NCBI GenBank assembly: GCA_910575255.1 | Contig: CAJTEM010000013.1 | Location: forward strand, 62,001 to 126,000 | Length of the DNA: 64,000 bases | Direction: 5' to 3' | From: Lachnospiraceae bacterium | GTDB lineage: Bacteria; Bacillota; Clostridia; Lachnospirales; Lachnospiraceae | Part shown: positions 15,864-24,979 of the stretch, piece by piece | How positions within the stretch are numbered: the first letter of the stretch is position 1 | Layout of the letters: each line of letters starts with the position of its first letter | Program-made: the position numbers and the translations under genes | The notes under the pieces: model-generated | What the model saw: only the letters and a program-made list of their open reading frames with translations | What the model was told of the DNA's origin: nothing | Database searches by the model: none

Positions 15864-17848
15864 ACTGGCTGAACGAGCTTTATGATCTGTATGAAAAAAA
15901 TCAGGATCTTGCCGGTGAAATCCAAACGGTTGACAGAAAGACCAGAAAAGGAATTGAAAAGACGAGTCTGGTGCTGCTTCCGATTTCTCATACAACGGTA
16001 ACGGCGCAGATTACGGTTACCATTGACGCTGACGGCAATTTTATCTCTGCGGAGCCTGTGGCAGAGGAGGACAAACTAACGATCATTCCGGTTACGGCAG
16101 AATCCGGAAGCCGCACAGCAGGCAAAGCGCCTCATCCGCTGTGTGATAATCTGAAGTACCTGGCCGGAGATTATATGGATTATTATGGCGGCGGCAAAGA
16201 TGGGAAAGAGAAGGATTTTTCAGAGAATTATCAGATGTACTTAGAAGCGCTGCAGCGTTGGAGCGAATCGGAATACAGCCATGAGAAGGTAACCAGTATC
16301 TATCGGTATCTGAGAAAAGGGAGCCTGATCCAGGATCTGGCTGATGCCGGAGTGATCCGCCTGGATGACCGTGGAAAGATCGCACAGAAAGAAAAAATAC
16401 AGGCGGTTGCCCAGGAAGACGCGTTTGTGAGGTTTCGGGTCTGGCGGCCTGAAGAACTGGATGAGGCGGCGCTGGCGGACAGGTGGGGAAACAGCTGTGC
16501 GGAATGTTGGAGAGACAGGACGCTTCAGCAATGTTTTACAGAATATTACCGTTCTCTTCCGGCAGAAAAGGGGTTGTCTTATTTGTCCGGAAAGGTGGAA
16601 GCGCTGTCGTTTCTTCAGCCGAAAAAAATTCGGAATGAAGGAGACGGAGCAAAATTGATTTCATCCAACGATGAGAAGAACTTTACGTTTCGCGGCCGGT
16701 TTTCTGATAAATCCCAGGCGTTTTCCATAGGATATGAGGACTCTCAAAAGGCACATAATGCTTTGAAGTGGATTATCCGCAAGCAGGGGTACAGCTGGGA
16801 CAGCCTGTATGTGGTGATCTGGGAATCGGATATGAAACCTTTGCCGGGTTTGCACGCAGACACAGATGAGATATGTGAGACATGTGAGGAGTATGAAGGT
16901 TGGGGAGATGAAGAAGAACAACAAACAGAATATCTGGGAACAGATGAGATCGGGGCTTCTAAGTTTGCCGCGGCGATGCGGGGATATGGAACGTGTCTGG
17001 GCCAGGCATCCAGAACCGTACTGCTGGCATTGGATTCCGCAACCCCTGGGCGTCTGGCCATGACAGAATGCAAGCAGTTTGAGTCAAGTACCTATCTGGA
17101 AAATATTTCGTACTGGCATATGAGCTGTGAATGGCAGCATGTAAAATATAAAAACGGCGGGCCGTTTACCTTTCAGGGGATGGTTGGGGTTGATGAAATT
17201 GCAGAAGCTTTGTATGGCACAGAGCAAAAAGGCAGGCTGACGATTACGGGAAAAAACAATCAGCACCTGTACAAAGAGGTGTTAAAGAGGCTTTTGCCGT
17301 GTATTTCAGAGCGGCGGAAAATTCCGTTGGATCTGGTGAGGCTGGCCGTGGAGAGAGCTTCTTCGCCAATGACTTTTAAAGAACGGTATAACTGGGAACG
17401 AATTTTGGCAGTAGCATGTTCGCTCGTCAAGAAACAGCGATATGAGTACTATGCAAAGGAGGTATGGAAGGTGGCTTTGGATACAGGGTGTGAGAAACGG
17501 GATTATCTGTTTGGGCGATTGCTGGCGGTGGCGGATCGGGTGGAGTACCGTACCTATGATAAGGATGATTGGCGTGAGACAAATGCGCAGCGGTATATGG
17601 CGGTGTTTGCTCAGAAGCCTATGCGTACCTGGAAGGTGCTGGAAGAGAAACTGCAGCCTTACTGGGGGAAACTAAAACCGGGCGAGCGTATGGTGTATAA
17701 AAAATTGATTGACGAAATTTTTGATAATTTTACGGTTGAGGCGTATGAAAAAGACGAGAGCCTGAGCGGTCTGTATTTATTGGGATTTCACAGTCAGGCA
17801 TTGGCGCTGAAGCAGAAACCGGCAAATGAACAGAAAGAAGAGGAGTGA
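15860..17848 (+). CDS. cas8c: Cas8c (Csd1), large Cascade subunit
   Basis: A 662-residue protein starting at GTG 15860, overlapping the cas5 stop. It carries the Csd1 layout: MNWLNELYDLYEKN at the N-terminus, then GDAKLISSNDEKNF-like and SRTVLLALDSATPGRLAMTE segments. Cas8c recognises the PAM and opens target DNA within Cascade, and an internal start often yields the Cas11c small subunit, though I cannot locate it here. It is somewhat longer than many Csd1 proteins, with an acidic insert around residues 335-355. cas7 follows 4 bases later. Confidence 0.92.
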   Translation: MNWLNELYDLYEKNQDLAGEIQTVDRKTRKGIEKTSLVLLPISHTTVTAQITVTIDADGNFISAEPVAEEDKLTIIPVTAESGSRTAGKAPHPLCDNLKYLAGDYMDYYGGGKDGKEKDFSENYQMYLEALQRWSESEYSHEKVTSIYRYLRKGSLIQDLADAGVIRLDDRGKIAQKEKIQAVAQEDAFVRFRVWRPEELDEAALADRWGNSCAECWRDRTLQQCFTEYYRSLPAEKGLSYLSGKVEALSFLQPKKIRNEGDGAKLISSNDEKNFTFRGRFSDKSQAFSIGYEDSQKAHNALKWIIRKQGYSWDSLYVVIWESDMKPLPGLHADTDEICETCEEYEGWGDEEEQQTEYLGTDEIGASKFAAAMRGYGTCLGQASRTVLLALDSATPGRLAMTECKQFESSTYLENISYWHMSCEWQHVKYKNGGPFTFQGMVGVDEIAEALYGTEQKGRLTITGKNNQHLYKEVLKRLLPCISERRKIPLDLVRLAVERASSPMTFKERYNWERILAVACSLVKKQRYEYYAKEVWKVALDTGCEKRDYLFGRLLAVADRVEYRTYDKDDWRETNAQRYMAVFAQKPMRTWKVLEEKLQPYWGKLKPGERMVYKKLIDEIFDNFTVEAYEKDESLSGLYLLGFHSQALALKQKPANEQKEEE

Positions 17849-17852
17849 GAGT

Positions 17853-18710
17853 ATGACGAATTTAAAAGGGAAAATTGATTTTGCAGTGCTGATATCCGCA
17901 ACCAACGCAAACCCCAATGGAGATCCCCTGAATGGAAACCGTCCCAGAGAAAATTTTGACGGGTATGGAGAGATATCCGATGTGTGCATTAAGCGGAAAA
18001 TCAGAAACCGGTTTCAGGATTTGGGAGCGCGTGTATTTGTCCAGTCAGATGATCGAGCCGATGACGGATTTACCAGTCTGAAGGCTCGTGCAGAAGGGTG
18101 CGCGGAGCTGAAAGCAATCTTAAGCAAGAATAAAAATCCGGATCGGGATCAGTTCAGCCAGGCTGCATGCAGGGAATGGATTGATGTGAGAGCCTTCGGG
18201 CAGGTGTTTGCGTTTAAGGGGGTAAATGTATCCGTAGGGGTCCGGGGCCCGGTATCGGTTCAGCAGGCGGTCAGCGTGTCTCCGGTGGATATCGTCAGTA
18301 TGCAGATTACAAAAAGCGTGAACAGTGAGGACGGAAAAGACGGAAAGGCATCGGATACCATGGGGACAAAACATCGGGTCGGTTTTGGCCTTTATGTAAT
18401 AAAAGGAAGTGTAAATGTTCAACTGGCAGAAAAGACGGGATTTTCTCAGGAGGACGCAGAGCTTCTGAAGGAAGCACTGAAAACCCTGTTTGAAAATGAC
18501 GCTTCATCGGCGCGGCCGGAGGGGAGTATGGAGGTATGCCGTCTGTACTGGTGGCAGCATGAGGAAAAGACGCCGGCAGTATCCACCGCAAAAATACATA
18601 GAAGCATTCAGATTAAGGAAAAGAAGGACAGGCCGGAATCGTTTGCTGATTATGAGATTCATCTGGCAGATCTGCCTTGTGTGAAACCAGAGGTGTATGA
18701 TCTTGTATAA
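17853..18710 (+). CDS. cas7c: Cas7c (Csd2), Cascade backbone
   Basis: A 285-residue RAMP protein, the usual Csd2 length, with the signature ISATNANPNGDPLNGNRPR near the N-terminus. Several copies coat the crRNA in the interference complex. ATG 17853 follows AAGAGGAGTGAGAG; the longer frame from 17826 would overlap cas8 and lacks a better site. It overlaps the cas4 start by 14 bases. Confidence 0.95.
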   Translation: MTNLKGKIDFAVLISATNANPNGDPLNGNRPRENFDGYGEISDVCIKRKIRNRFQDLGARVFVQSDDRADDGFTSLKARAEGCAELKAILSKNKNPDRDQFSQAACREWIDVRAFGQVFAFKGVNVSVGVRGPVSVQQAVSVSPVDIVSMQITKSVNSEDGKDGKASDTMGTKHRVGFGLYVIKGSVNVQLAEKTGFSQEDAELLKEALKTLFENDASSARPEGSMEVCRLYWWQHEEKTPAVSTAKIHRSIQIKEKKDRPESFADYEIHLADLPCVKPEVYDLV

Positions 18711-19374
18711 AGAGGAGGATTTTCTCCAGCTTTCCGGTATACAGCATTTTGCGTTTTGCCGGAGACAGTGGGCGTTGGCCTATATTGAACTGCAGTGGCA
18801 GGAAAATGTAAGAACCGTGGAAGGAAAACTGATGCATCTGAAGGCGCATGATGCTTCGGCAGTGGAAAAACGGGGCGACTGTATCATCAGCAGGGCGATG
18901 CCCGTGCGCTCCAGGGAATTGGGAATCAGCGGAGAGTGTGATATTGTAGAATTTCACCGCAGCGATGAGGGAATTTCCCTGACCGGGAGGAGCGGTTTGT
19001 ATCAGGTGGTGCCGGTTGAATATAAGAGAGGGAGGCCCAAGGTTACAGATGTGGATACGCTGCAGTTGACAGCACAGGTTTTGTGCCTGGAAGAAATGCT
19101 TTGCTGTCAGATTCCCTGGGGATATCTTTACTATGGTGAGACAAGACGCAGAACAAAGGTGGAGATCAGCAAAGAATTGCGTGATAAAGTAAAGGCAATG
19201 TTTTTGGAAATGCATGAGTATTACAGCCGCCGCCATACACCCCGTGTGAAATGGACCAAAAGCTGCAATGCGTGTTCTCTGCGGGATGTCTGCCTTCCTG
19301 TACTGGGAAAGAAAAAATCGGCCAAAGCCTATATGGAACGGACGCTGGCGGCAAAGGAGGAGGGAGAGTCATGA
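18697..19374 (+). CDS. cas4: Cas4 adaptation nuclease
   Basis: A 225-residue RecB-like protein with an N-terminal cysteine in FAFCRRQW and three C-terminal cysteines (CNACSLRDVC), the four iron-sulfur ligands, plus the PVEYKRG nuclease motif. It trims prespacers and selects the PAM during spacer integration. It overlaps cas1 by 4 bases (ATGA). Confidence 0.93.
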   Translation: MILYKEEDFLQLSGIQHFAFCRRQWALAYIELQWQENVRTVEGKLMHLKAHDASAVEKRGDCIISRAMPVRSRELGISGECDIVEFHRSDEGISLTGRSGLYQVVPVEYKRGRPKVTDVDTLQLTAQVLCLEEMLCCQIPWGYLYYGETRRRTKVEISKELRDKVKAMFLEMHEYYSRRHTPRVKWTKSCNACSLRDVCLPVLGKKKSAKAYMERTLAAKEEGES

Positions 19375-20402
19375 AAAGGCTGCTCAACACACTTTATGTG
19401 ACGGCACAGGACCGATATTTGTCGTTGGATGGCGAAAATGTTGTGGTTAAGAATCAGGACGAAGAAATCGGCCGGGTTCCTCTGCATAATCTGGAAGCGA
19501 TTGTGAGTTTTGGATATCCGGGAGCCAGCCCTGCATTGATGGGCGCCTGTGCCAAAAGAGGCATTGACTTATCCTTCCTTTCACCCGGCGGCCGCTTTCT
19601 GGCCAGAGTTTCCGGGGAAGTCAGAGGAAACGTCACGCTGAGAAAAGAGCAGTATCGGGTCAGTGACAATCAAGAGCAGTCCCTGGGGATCGCGAGGAAT
19701 TTTATTGCGGCGAAAGTATACAATTCCCGTTGGGTGCTGGAGCGGGCGGCCAGAGATTATCCTTTGAGACTGGATTCAGAAAAATTAAAAAAGAAGTCTT
19801 CTTTTCTGGCGGCCAGTATACCCAAAATTCGCGGGAGTCATTCGGCAGAAGAGCTGTTAGGACTGGAAGGGGAGGCCGCCTCTGTCTATTTTTCCGTATT
19901 TGATGATTTGATCCTTCAGCAGAAGCAGGATTTTTATTTTCATGGAAGAAGTAAACGGCCGCCCATGGATTTGACAAATGCGATGCTTTCTTTTGCATAT
20001 ACATTGCTGGCGGGAATGTGCGGCGGCGCTTTAGAGGCAGTCGGACTCGACCCATATGTGGGATTCTTTCATACCGATCGGCCGGGGAGAATGTCATTGG
20101 CACTGGATTTGATGGAGGAGCTGCGTGCCGTCATGGCGGATCGCTTTGTATTGACGATGATCAATAAGCGAATGGTCAGAGCAGAGGGCTTTTTAAAAAA
20201 AGAAGACGGCGCTGTGCTTATGAAGGATGATACCAGAAAACAATTTCTGGCTTTCTGGCAGGAAAAAAAGGCAGAAACGATAAAACATCCGTTCTTAGAT
20301 GAAAAGATGGAATGGGGAATGGTTCCTTATGTCCAGGCGCTTTTGCTGTCCAGGTTTTTACGCGGAGATCTGGATGAATATCCTTCGTTTTTATGGAAGT
20401 AG
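19371..20402 (+). CDS. cas1: Cas1 integrase
   Basis: A 343-residue protein, the I-C norm, starting at ATG 19371 behind GGAGGGAGAG; the in-frame extension upstream to 19251 lies inside cas4 and is not used. The active-site region GLDPYVGFFHTDRPGRMSLA with its histidine and aspartate, and the preceding glutamate in GALEAVG, are present. With Cas2 it inserts new spacers at the leader end. Confidence 0.95.
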   Translation: MKRLLNTLYVTAQDRYLSLDGENVVVKNQDEEIGRVPLHNLEAIVSFGYPGASPALMGACAKRGIDLSFLSPGGRFLARVSGEVRGNVTLRKEQYRVSDNQEQSLGIARNFIAAKVYNSRWVLERAARDYPLRLDSEKLKKKSSFLAASIPKIRGSHSAEELLGLEGEAASVYFSVFDDLILQQKQDFYFHGRSKRPPMDLTNAMLSFAYTLLAGMCGGALEAVGLDPYVGFFHTDRPGRMSLALDLMEELRAVMADRFVLTMINKRMVRAEGFLKKEDGAVLMKDDTRKQFLAFWQEKKAETIKHPFLDEKMEWGMVPYVQALLLSRFLRGDLDEYPSFLWK

Positions 20403-20411
20403 GTGGTGAGA

Positions 20412-20702
20412 ATGCTGGTTTTGATTACCTATGATGTGAATACAGAGACGGCGGCAGGTAAAGCACGTTTGCGAAAGGTGGCGAAACAGTGTGTAAATTA
20501 TGGACAGCGTGTGCAAAATTCTGTATTTGAATGCAATCTGGACGCAGCAAAATACAGACAGGTAAAAGCAATTTTAGAAGGGCTTATTGATAAAGATAAA
20601 GACAGCCTGAGATTTTATAATCTGGGAAACCAATATAAAAATAAGGTGGAGCATATAGGGGCAAAGCCTGGATTTGATGTGGCAGAACCGTTGATTTTTT
20701 AG
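20412..20702 (+). CDS. cas2: Cas2 integration partner
   Basis: A 96-residue ferredoxin-like protein beginning MLVLITYDVNTETAAG with the conserved strand-end aspartate. ATG 20412 follows TAGGTGGTGAG, which overlaps the cas1 stop; an in-frame GTG at 20403 is possible. It closes the operon, 170 bases before the first repeat. Confidence 0.93.
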   Translation: MLVLITYDVNTETAAGKARLRKVAKQCVNYGQRVQNSVFECNLDAAKYRQVKAILEGLIDKDKDSLRFYNLGNQYKNKVEHIGAKPGFDVAEPLIF

Positions 20703-20872
20703 TGCGGATGTGAAGTGGACATGGAAAGGTTGGAATATTCGCACTTGAAAAAGCGGGAAAGAGGGCATAGAAAATAGGGGCTTTTTGGATAGGGAGGGGA
20801 GTTGAATGAGAAAAATGAAGCATTATGCTTAGAAAACTGAAGAAAAGCTGGAAGAAATTGGTGAAAATTGCT
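20703..20872 (+). promoter_or_regulatory. CRISPR leader
   Basis: This 170-base, purine-rich (A/G), gene-free stretch lies between cas2 and the first repeat. Position alone identifies it as the leader where array transcription starts and spacers integrate. I see no clear promoter boxes. Confidence 0.65.
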
Positions 20873-22107
20873 GTCGAGGCCCGTGAGGGCCTTGTGGATT
20901 GAAATACAAGTATTACAGCATTATGCGTCCGGTATCAAGTCGAGGCCCGTGAGGGCCTTGTGGATTGAAATACGGATCCCAAAATAAAAAGGCTTGTTAT
21001 GGTGTCGAGGCCCGTGAGGGCCTTGTGGATTGAAATTCCAGCGCTGGCTGCATCTGTCAGTCCCTCACCAGTCGAGGCCCGTGAGGGCCTTGTGGATTGA
21101 AATGTGTGTTTCCCCAATCTCTTCCGGTTCCGCAGAGTCGAGGCCCGTGAGGGCCTTGTGGATTGAAATACAAACTCAACCGCCCCTGCAATGTCACCCT
21201 CGGTCGAGGCCCGTGAGGGCCTTGTGGATTGAAATGTGCTATCAATCGCATCCTTCAGCGTCTTCCCATGTCGAGGCCCGTGAGGGCCTTGTGGATTGAA
21301 ATATGTCGTGTCCCATGAACCCCTCAAAAGATTTCAAGTCGAGGCCCGTGAGGGCCTTGTGGATTGAAATTTGGGAAGTGTCAGAGACTCAAACAAAGAC
21401 TGTCGTCGAGGCCCGTGAGGGCCTTGTGGATTGAAATATGACCTTAAACAACCCATAGGTTGTGCTGCTCGTCGAGGCCCGTGAGGGCCTTGTGGATTGA
21501 AATGCTGTAATGGAGGCGGGGGCTGCTTTCTTCCCGGTCGAGGCCCGTGAGGGCCTTGTGGATTGAAATATTACATCATGGACGCTGGATACCGATTCTT
21601 GGAGTCGAGGCCCGTGAGGGCCTTGTGGATTGAAATAGAAGATATTGTCATTAAGATTGACGGAATAGAGTCGAGGCCCGTGAGGGCCTTGTGGATTGAA
21701 ATACGAGGTTTCGGTGGTCACTTTTCCGGCCTATACGTCGAGGCCCGTGAGGGCCTTGTGGATTGAAATGCAACCGTGGGTTGCTATAGGGTATATTTCC
21801 GCAAGTCGAGGCCCGTGAGGGCCTTGTGGATTGAAATAACAGCAGCTAAAACAAAATTCCGGTATTCCATGCCGTCGAGGCCCGTGAGGGCCTTGTGGAT
21901 TGAAATGCATCCAGGAAATCGTCTAACAACGAAGATACAGTCGAGGCCCGTGAGGGCCTTGTGGATTGAAATATCCGGGTACCGGAGCGGATTGTGGAGA
22001 TTGTAAGTCGAGGCCCGTGAGGGCCTTGTGGATTGAAATGAATCGGTGCGGGTGGCCCAGCAGTTTGCTCGCCTGTCGAGGCCCGTGAGGGCCTTGTGGA
22101 TTGAAAT
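20873..22107 (+). CRISPR. Type I-C CRISPR array, 19 repeats
   Basis: Nineteen essentially identical 33-base repeats start at 20873, 20939, 21004, 21071, 21137, 21203, 21270, 21338, 21405, 21471, 21537, 21604, 21670, 21737, 21805, 21874, 21940, 22007 and 22075. The repeat begins GTCGAGGCCCGTGAGGGCCT and ends GTGGATTGAAAT: AGGCCC and GGGCCT form the stem and ATTGAAAT the 8-base handle typical of I-C. The 18 complete spacers are 32-36 bases. A further 33-base unit (22108-22140) precedes GTCGAG at 22141, probably a decayed 20th repeat. I could not match any spacer to a target by eye. Confidence 0.98.
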
Positions 22108-22117
22108 TTTCTTCCAC

Positions 22118-22660
22118 TCATTCAAGGCTTTCTGGTATTTGTCGAGTGTCGGACGGCGAATTGAGAGACGCAAACTGCGAATTGTTTTTCCAACCTTTAT
22201 TCCATTGACTGTGTAGTGCCGTCTGTGGATGCATGATTTTGCCGCAGATGCGGCGCACTGTTGTCAGCATGGATTTCCCCCCTGAAAGATAAAAGGCCAT
22301 GGATCCCATCATGAGCCACACAGCCATACGAAGCATTTGGTTTTTCAGCCGCCCGGAAGCCATGGCAGGCAGATGGACCGGCCCGGTGGCGACAGTCACC
22401 GCATCCGCCTTCCACATCAGGGAACCGATCCTTTCTTCATTCCAGAAGATATCGGAGAAATCAGAGAGTTCGCATCCTACGTCGTGGTTGGGGATGCACA
22501 GGTAATTCCCATATCTATGCCATCCGGCGAGGATGTGGAAGTAAGTCCCCCGCCCATTGATCTCAGCTTCCTACCATCCATCCCCCATGCCCAGCAGGAT
22601 GAGTTCCCCTGTCCATGTCTCCCGATGGGAGCCATGCTTCAGAGTACAGTCATATTTCAT
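22118..22660 (-). pseudogene. Small mobile-element-type protein, nonsense-interrupted
   Basis: On the minus strand, ATG 22660 behind AGGAGGTGCC opens MKYDCTLKHGSHRETWTGEL. A TAG at 22573-22571 replaces the residue after GMGDGW, and the same frame then continues EAEINGRGTYFHILAGWHRY, GNYLCIPNHDVGCELSDFSD. This pattern resembles small proteins (DUF6618-like, tentative) carried by clostridial mobile elements. The frame runs on to 22118, into the last CRISPR spacer unit, so its 3' end is probably artificial. It suggests a mobile element once abutted the array. Confidence 0.45.
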
Positions 22661-22677
22661 GTCCGGCACCTCCTATC

Positions 22678-23080
22678 CAAGGTTCTGGCTGCTGACGGAA
22701 GCAAAGTAATCGCCGTCATTTCCGTTGTGACTGTGGTTGTTTCCTTTGCTGCGACAAAGCCGCTTGTTGCCATTTTTGCCCGCCCGGATAATCCGGTGTA
22801 CGGTCTGGCCGTGACAGGAAACCGAATCTGCACGCTGGCGCTGTTCTTTATTGGATTCAACATCTTTGCCAGCGGAATGTTTACGGCATTGTCTAATGGG
22901 ATTGTCTCCGCGATCCTCGCCTTTTCCCGTTCTTTTGTTTTCATGCTGGTGACCATGCTGGTACTCCCTGCCCTCCTGGGTGTGAACGGCATCTGGCTGG
23001 CTACTCCGGCGGCGGAACTGATGGCGCTGGCATTATCTGTGTTTCTGTTCCTGAAATATCGTAAGAGGTATCGCTATTAG
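22678..23080 (+). pseudogene. C-terminal fragment of a MATE-family efflux transporter
   Basis: From about 22678 the frame reads as the last 130 residues of a MATE transporter: four hydrophobic segments with ATKPLVAIFARPDNPVYG, TALSNGIVSAILAFSRSFVF and GVNGIWLATPAAELMALA. The sequence before it in the same frame is antisense to the broken gene on the other strand. Two thirds of the transporter is missing, so it cannot work. It marks the right edge of the defence island. Confidence 0.7.
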
Positions 23081-23471
23081 TGTCTGCCGGACACAGTAGT
23101 AGAAAGGAGACCATGAAGCGGGACAGTTTTGACTGATATTTTTTAAAATGCAATATAGGTATCAGACATTTCAGGAAAGTGGAATTATAATAGCTTTCAT
23201 ACCCGATGTCAGTAAGTTAAGGGTTCGCGAAACACAGCCAGGGAAACGGGGAGAGCAGCCATCGGAAAGGGTCTGCAGATTTTGACTTTGCAGAGATTTA
23301 GAAGTCCTTGAATTTCTGAGTTTTGCGTTGAAACGAAAATTCACACTGTCTGAGCGGAGCGAGTTTGTGAATTTTCGTTTCGTTTTTCGCCTAAGCGCAC
23401 AGGAAAATGCGCCAGCAACGCAAAATACGGAGAATAAAAAGTTTACGATTAATGAATTGGAGGTATCAGAG
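23081..23471. other. Gene-free stretch with dispersed-repeat sequence
   Basis: No gene seen in these 391 bases. The right half (23226-23381) contains a repeat related to the one at 39000-39192, including a 16-base perfect inverted repeat GAAACGAAAATTCACA (23330-23345) and its complement (23366-23381). CCTAAGCGC follows at about 23388, as also seen at 1836. Confidence 0.6.
23226..23381 (-). repeat. Dispersed non-coding repeat, copy A
   Basis: Read on the minus strand, this region aligns by eye over roughly 90 bases with the right part of the 39.0-kb element: both contain AAGGACTTCTAAATC, then CTGCAAAGTCAAAA, GCAGACC, TTTCCG, and TGGCTG followed by GTTTC. It carries its own inner inverted repeat (23330-23381). 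The copies are diverged, so this is an old family rather than a recent duplication. Confidence 0.6.
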
Positions 23472-24158
23472 ATGAGGGATTATCATGAGACAGATCCGGA
23501 ATTTATGAAGATTATGGAGCATTTTACAGGGGAGGAAGTGGTGAAGGAACCCGGTCAGGAACTGCCGGAAAAGACACGTTATCTGGCAATTCTTGCTGCA
23601 TTGTTAGGATGTCAGGGACTCGATGTTTATAAAGATATGCTGCCGAAAGCGCTGGATGCCGGTCTGACACCTGTTATGGTGAAGGAGATGGTTTATCAGG
23701 CAGTGGATTATCTTGGAATCGGCAGGGTTATGCCGTTTCTGTCTGCTACGAATGATATTTTGACCGCACGGGGAGTCCATTTGCCGTTGCCTGCACAGGC
23801 AACGACAGACATGGAGAACAGGCTGGAAAAGGGGGCGGAAGCGCAGGCAGAGATTTTCGGAGAACATATGAAAGAAGCGTGGAAAGCGGGGCATATTAAC
23901 CGGTGGCTGGCAGCAAACTGCTTTGGCGATTATTACACAAGGGGAGGCTTGGATCTGAAGCAGAGGGAACTGATCACATTCTGTTTTCTGGCGGCCCAGG
24001 GAGGCTGTGAACCGCAGCTGACAGCCCATGCGAGAGGAAACATGAACCTGGGAAATGATAAGGATTTTCTGATTCGGGTGGTATCGCAGTGTCTGCCCTA
24101 TATTGGCTATCCCCGCAGCCTGAATGCGGTAAGCTGCGTGAACAAGGCAGCGGAGTGA
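23472..24158 (+). CDS. Carboxymuconolactone decarboxylase family protein, two-domain
   Basis: A 228-residue protein of two CMD-type helical repeats: KTRYLAILAALLGCQGLDVY in the first half and KQRELITFCFLAAQGGCEPQ, then LTAHARGNMN, in the second. Family members are AhpD-like peroxidase partners or lactone decarboxylases; the canonical CxxC of AhpD is not seen, so redox activity is doubtful. ATG 23472 follows GGAGGTATCAGAG; an in-frame extension to 23328 crosses the repeat element and is not likely. The gene stands alone and faces pcp. Confidence 0.75.
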   Translation: MRDYHETDPEFMKIMEHFTGEEVVKEPGQELPEKTRYLAILAALLGCQGLDVYKDMLPKALDAGLTPVMVKEMVYQAVDYLGIGRVMPFLSATNDILTARGVHLPLPAQATTDMENRLEKGAEAQAEIFGEHMKEAWKAGHINRWLAANCFGDYYTRGGLDLKQRELITFCFLAAQGGCEPQLTAHARGNMNLGNDKDFLIRVVSQCLPYIGYPRSLNAVSCVNKAAE

Positions 24159-24209
24159 TTCGTCATGGATTGAACAGTAACGTGCCTGTTTCTTTTGAGA
24201 AAATAATCG

Positions 24210-24854
24210 TTAGCATATCTTCCCTTCCACAGTCCGGATATCCTGTTCATTCTCCGCGATGGCCCGGATTGCCGCCTCGATACCGGTGACGATGTCCGGC
24301 AGGCTTAAGCAGGGAGTGGGGGAGGGAAGATGGACTACCTGGCGGGGAATAAACGGGACATGCAGAAAGCCGCCCCGGATATGGGGGTAGTGGTTGGCAA
24401 GTGTGTAGAGTACGCCGTACATCAGGTGATTGCAGACAAAAGTACCAGCGGAATTGGATACGCTGGCAGGGATGCCGGCGGCGCGGATATTTTGCACCAT
24501 GGCCTTGACAGGAAGGGTCGAAAAGTAGGCCGGTGCGCCGTCCGGACGGATTACCTGATCAATGGGCTGATTGCCTTCGTTATCCGGGATTCTGGCGTCG
24601 TCAATATTGATGGCAACCCGCTCTGGAGTCAGATCATACTGACCGCCGGCCTGACCGATACAAAGAACAGCATCAGGCTGTTCTTTGTCGATCGCGGCAT
24701 TGACCGCATCAATGGATTTGCCGAATACCGTGGGCACTGTGAGTCTGACAATCTTGATATCATCAAACTGTTCCGGAAGCAGTTTCACTGCCTCCAGGGA
24801 AGGATTGACGGGCTCCTTGTCAAAAGGGCCGAATGCTGTGAGAAGGATTTTCAT
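24210..24854 (-). CDS. pcp: Pyrrolidone-carboxylate peptidase
   Basis: A 214-residue cysteine peptidase (C15) that removes N-terminal pyroglutamate. [19 protein letters not shown] opens the protein, the glutamate region [20 protein letters not shown] is present, the catalytic cysteine sits in [13 protein letters not shown] and the histidine in HVPFIP. ATG 24854 follows GAAAGGATAACTG on the minus strand. Pyroglutamate released here is the substrate of the 5-oxoprolinase encoded at 44.7-49.3 kb, a plausible functional link. Confidence 0.93.
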   Translation of the reverse strand: MKILLTAFGPFDKEPVNPSLEAVKLLPEQFDDIKIVRLTVPTVFGKSIDAVNAAIDKEQPDAVLCIGQAGGQYDLTPERVAINIDDARIPDNEGNQPIDQVIRPDGAPAYFSTLPVKAMVQNIRAAGIPASVSNSAGTFVCNHLMYGVLYTLANHYPHIRGGFLHVPFIPRQVVHLPSPTPCLSLPDIVTGIEAAIRAIAENEQDIRTVEGKIC

Positions 24855-24888
24855 AAGACAGTTATCCTTTCTGCGGATGATTGACTGA

Positions 24889-24937
24889 AAAGAGCAGCCC
24901 TGTCCGGGGCTGTTGCCAACCACCCCGGACAGGGCTG
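24889..24937 (-). terminator. Terminator of carB
   Basis: CAGCCCTGTCCGGGG (24895-24909) and its perfect complement (24923-24937) form a 15-pair hairpin around 13 bases; on the minus strand CTCTTTT follows. It separates carB from pcp. Confidence 0.85.
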
Positions 24938-24979
24938 CTGCACAGTTTTACAGAAAATCTCAGTATTGCAAGAATCGAC

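Noticed and set aside
20935-22173. Long frames on both strands across 20.9-22.2 kb with repeated HKALTGLD or GPHGPRL
   Set aside because: These are translations of the CRISPR repeat, not proteins.
5755-23100. Direct repeats at the island edges that would mark integration sites
   Set aside because: Only short chance similarities were seen near 5790 and 23120; no integrase or tRNA gene is present.
24330-24884. Plus-strand frame opposite pcp
   Set aside because: The minus strand carries an intact, motif-complete Pcp; the other frame is its shadow.
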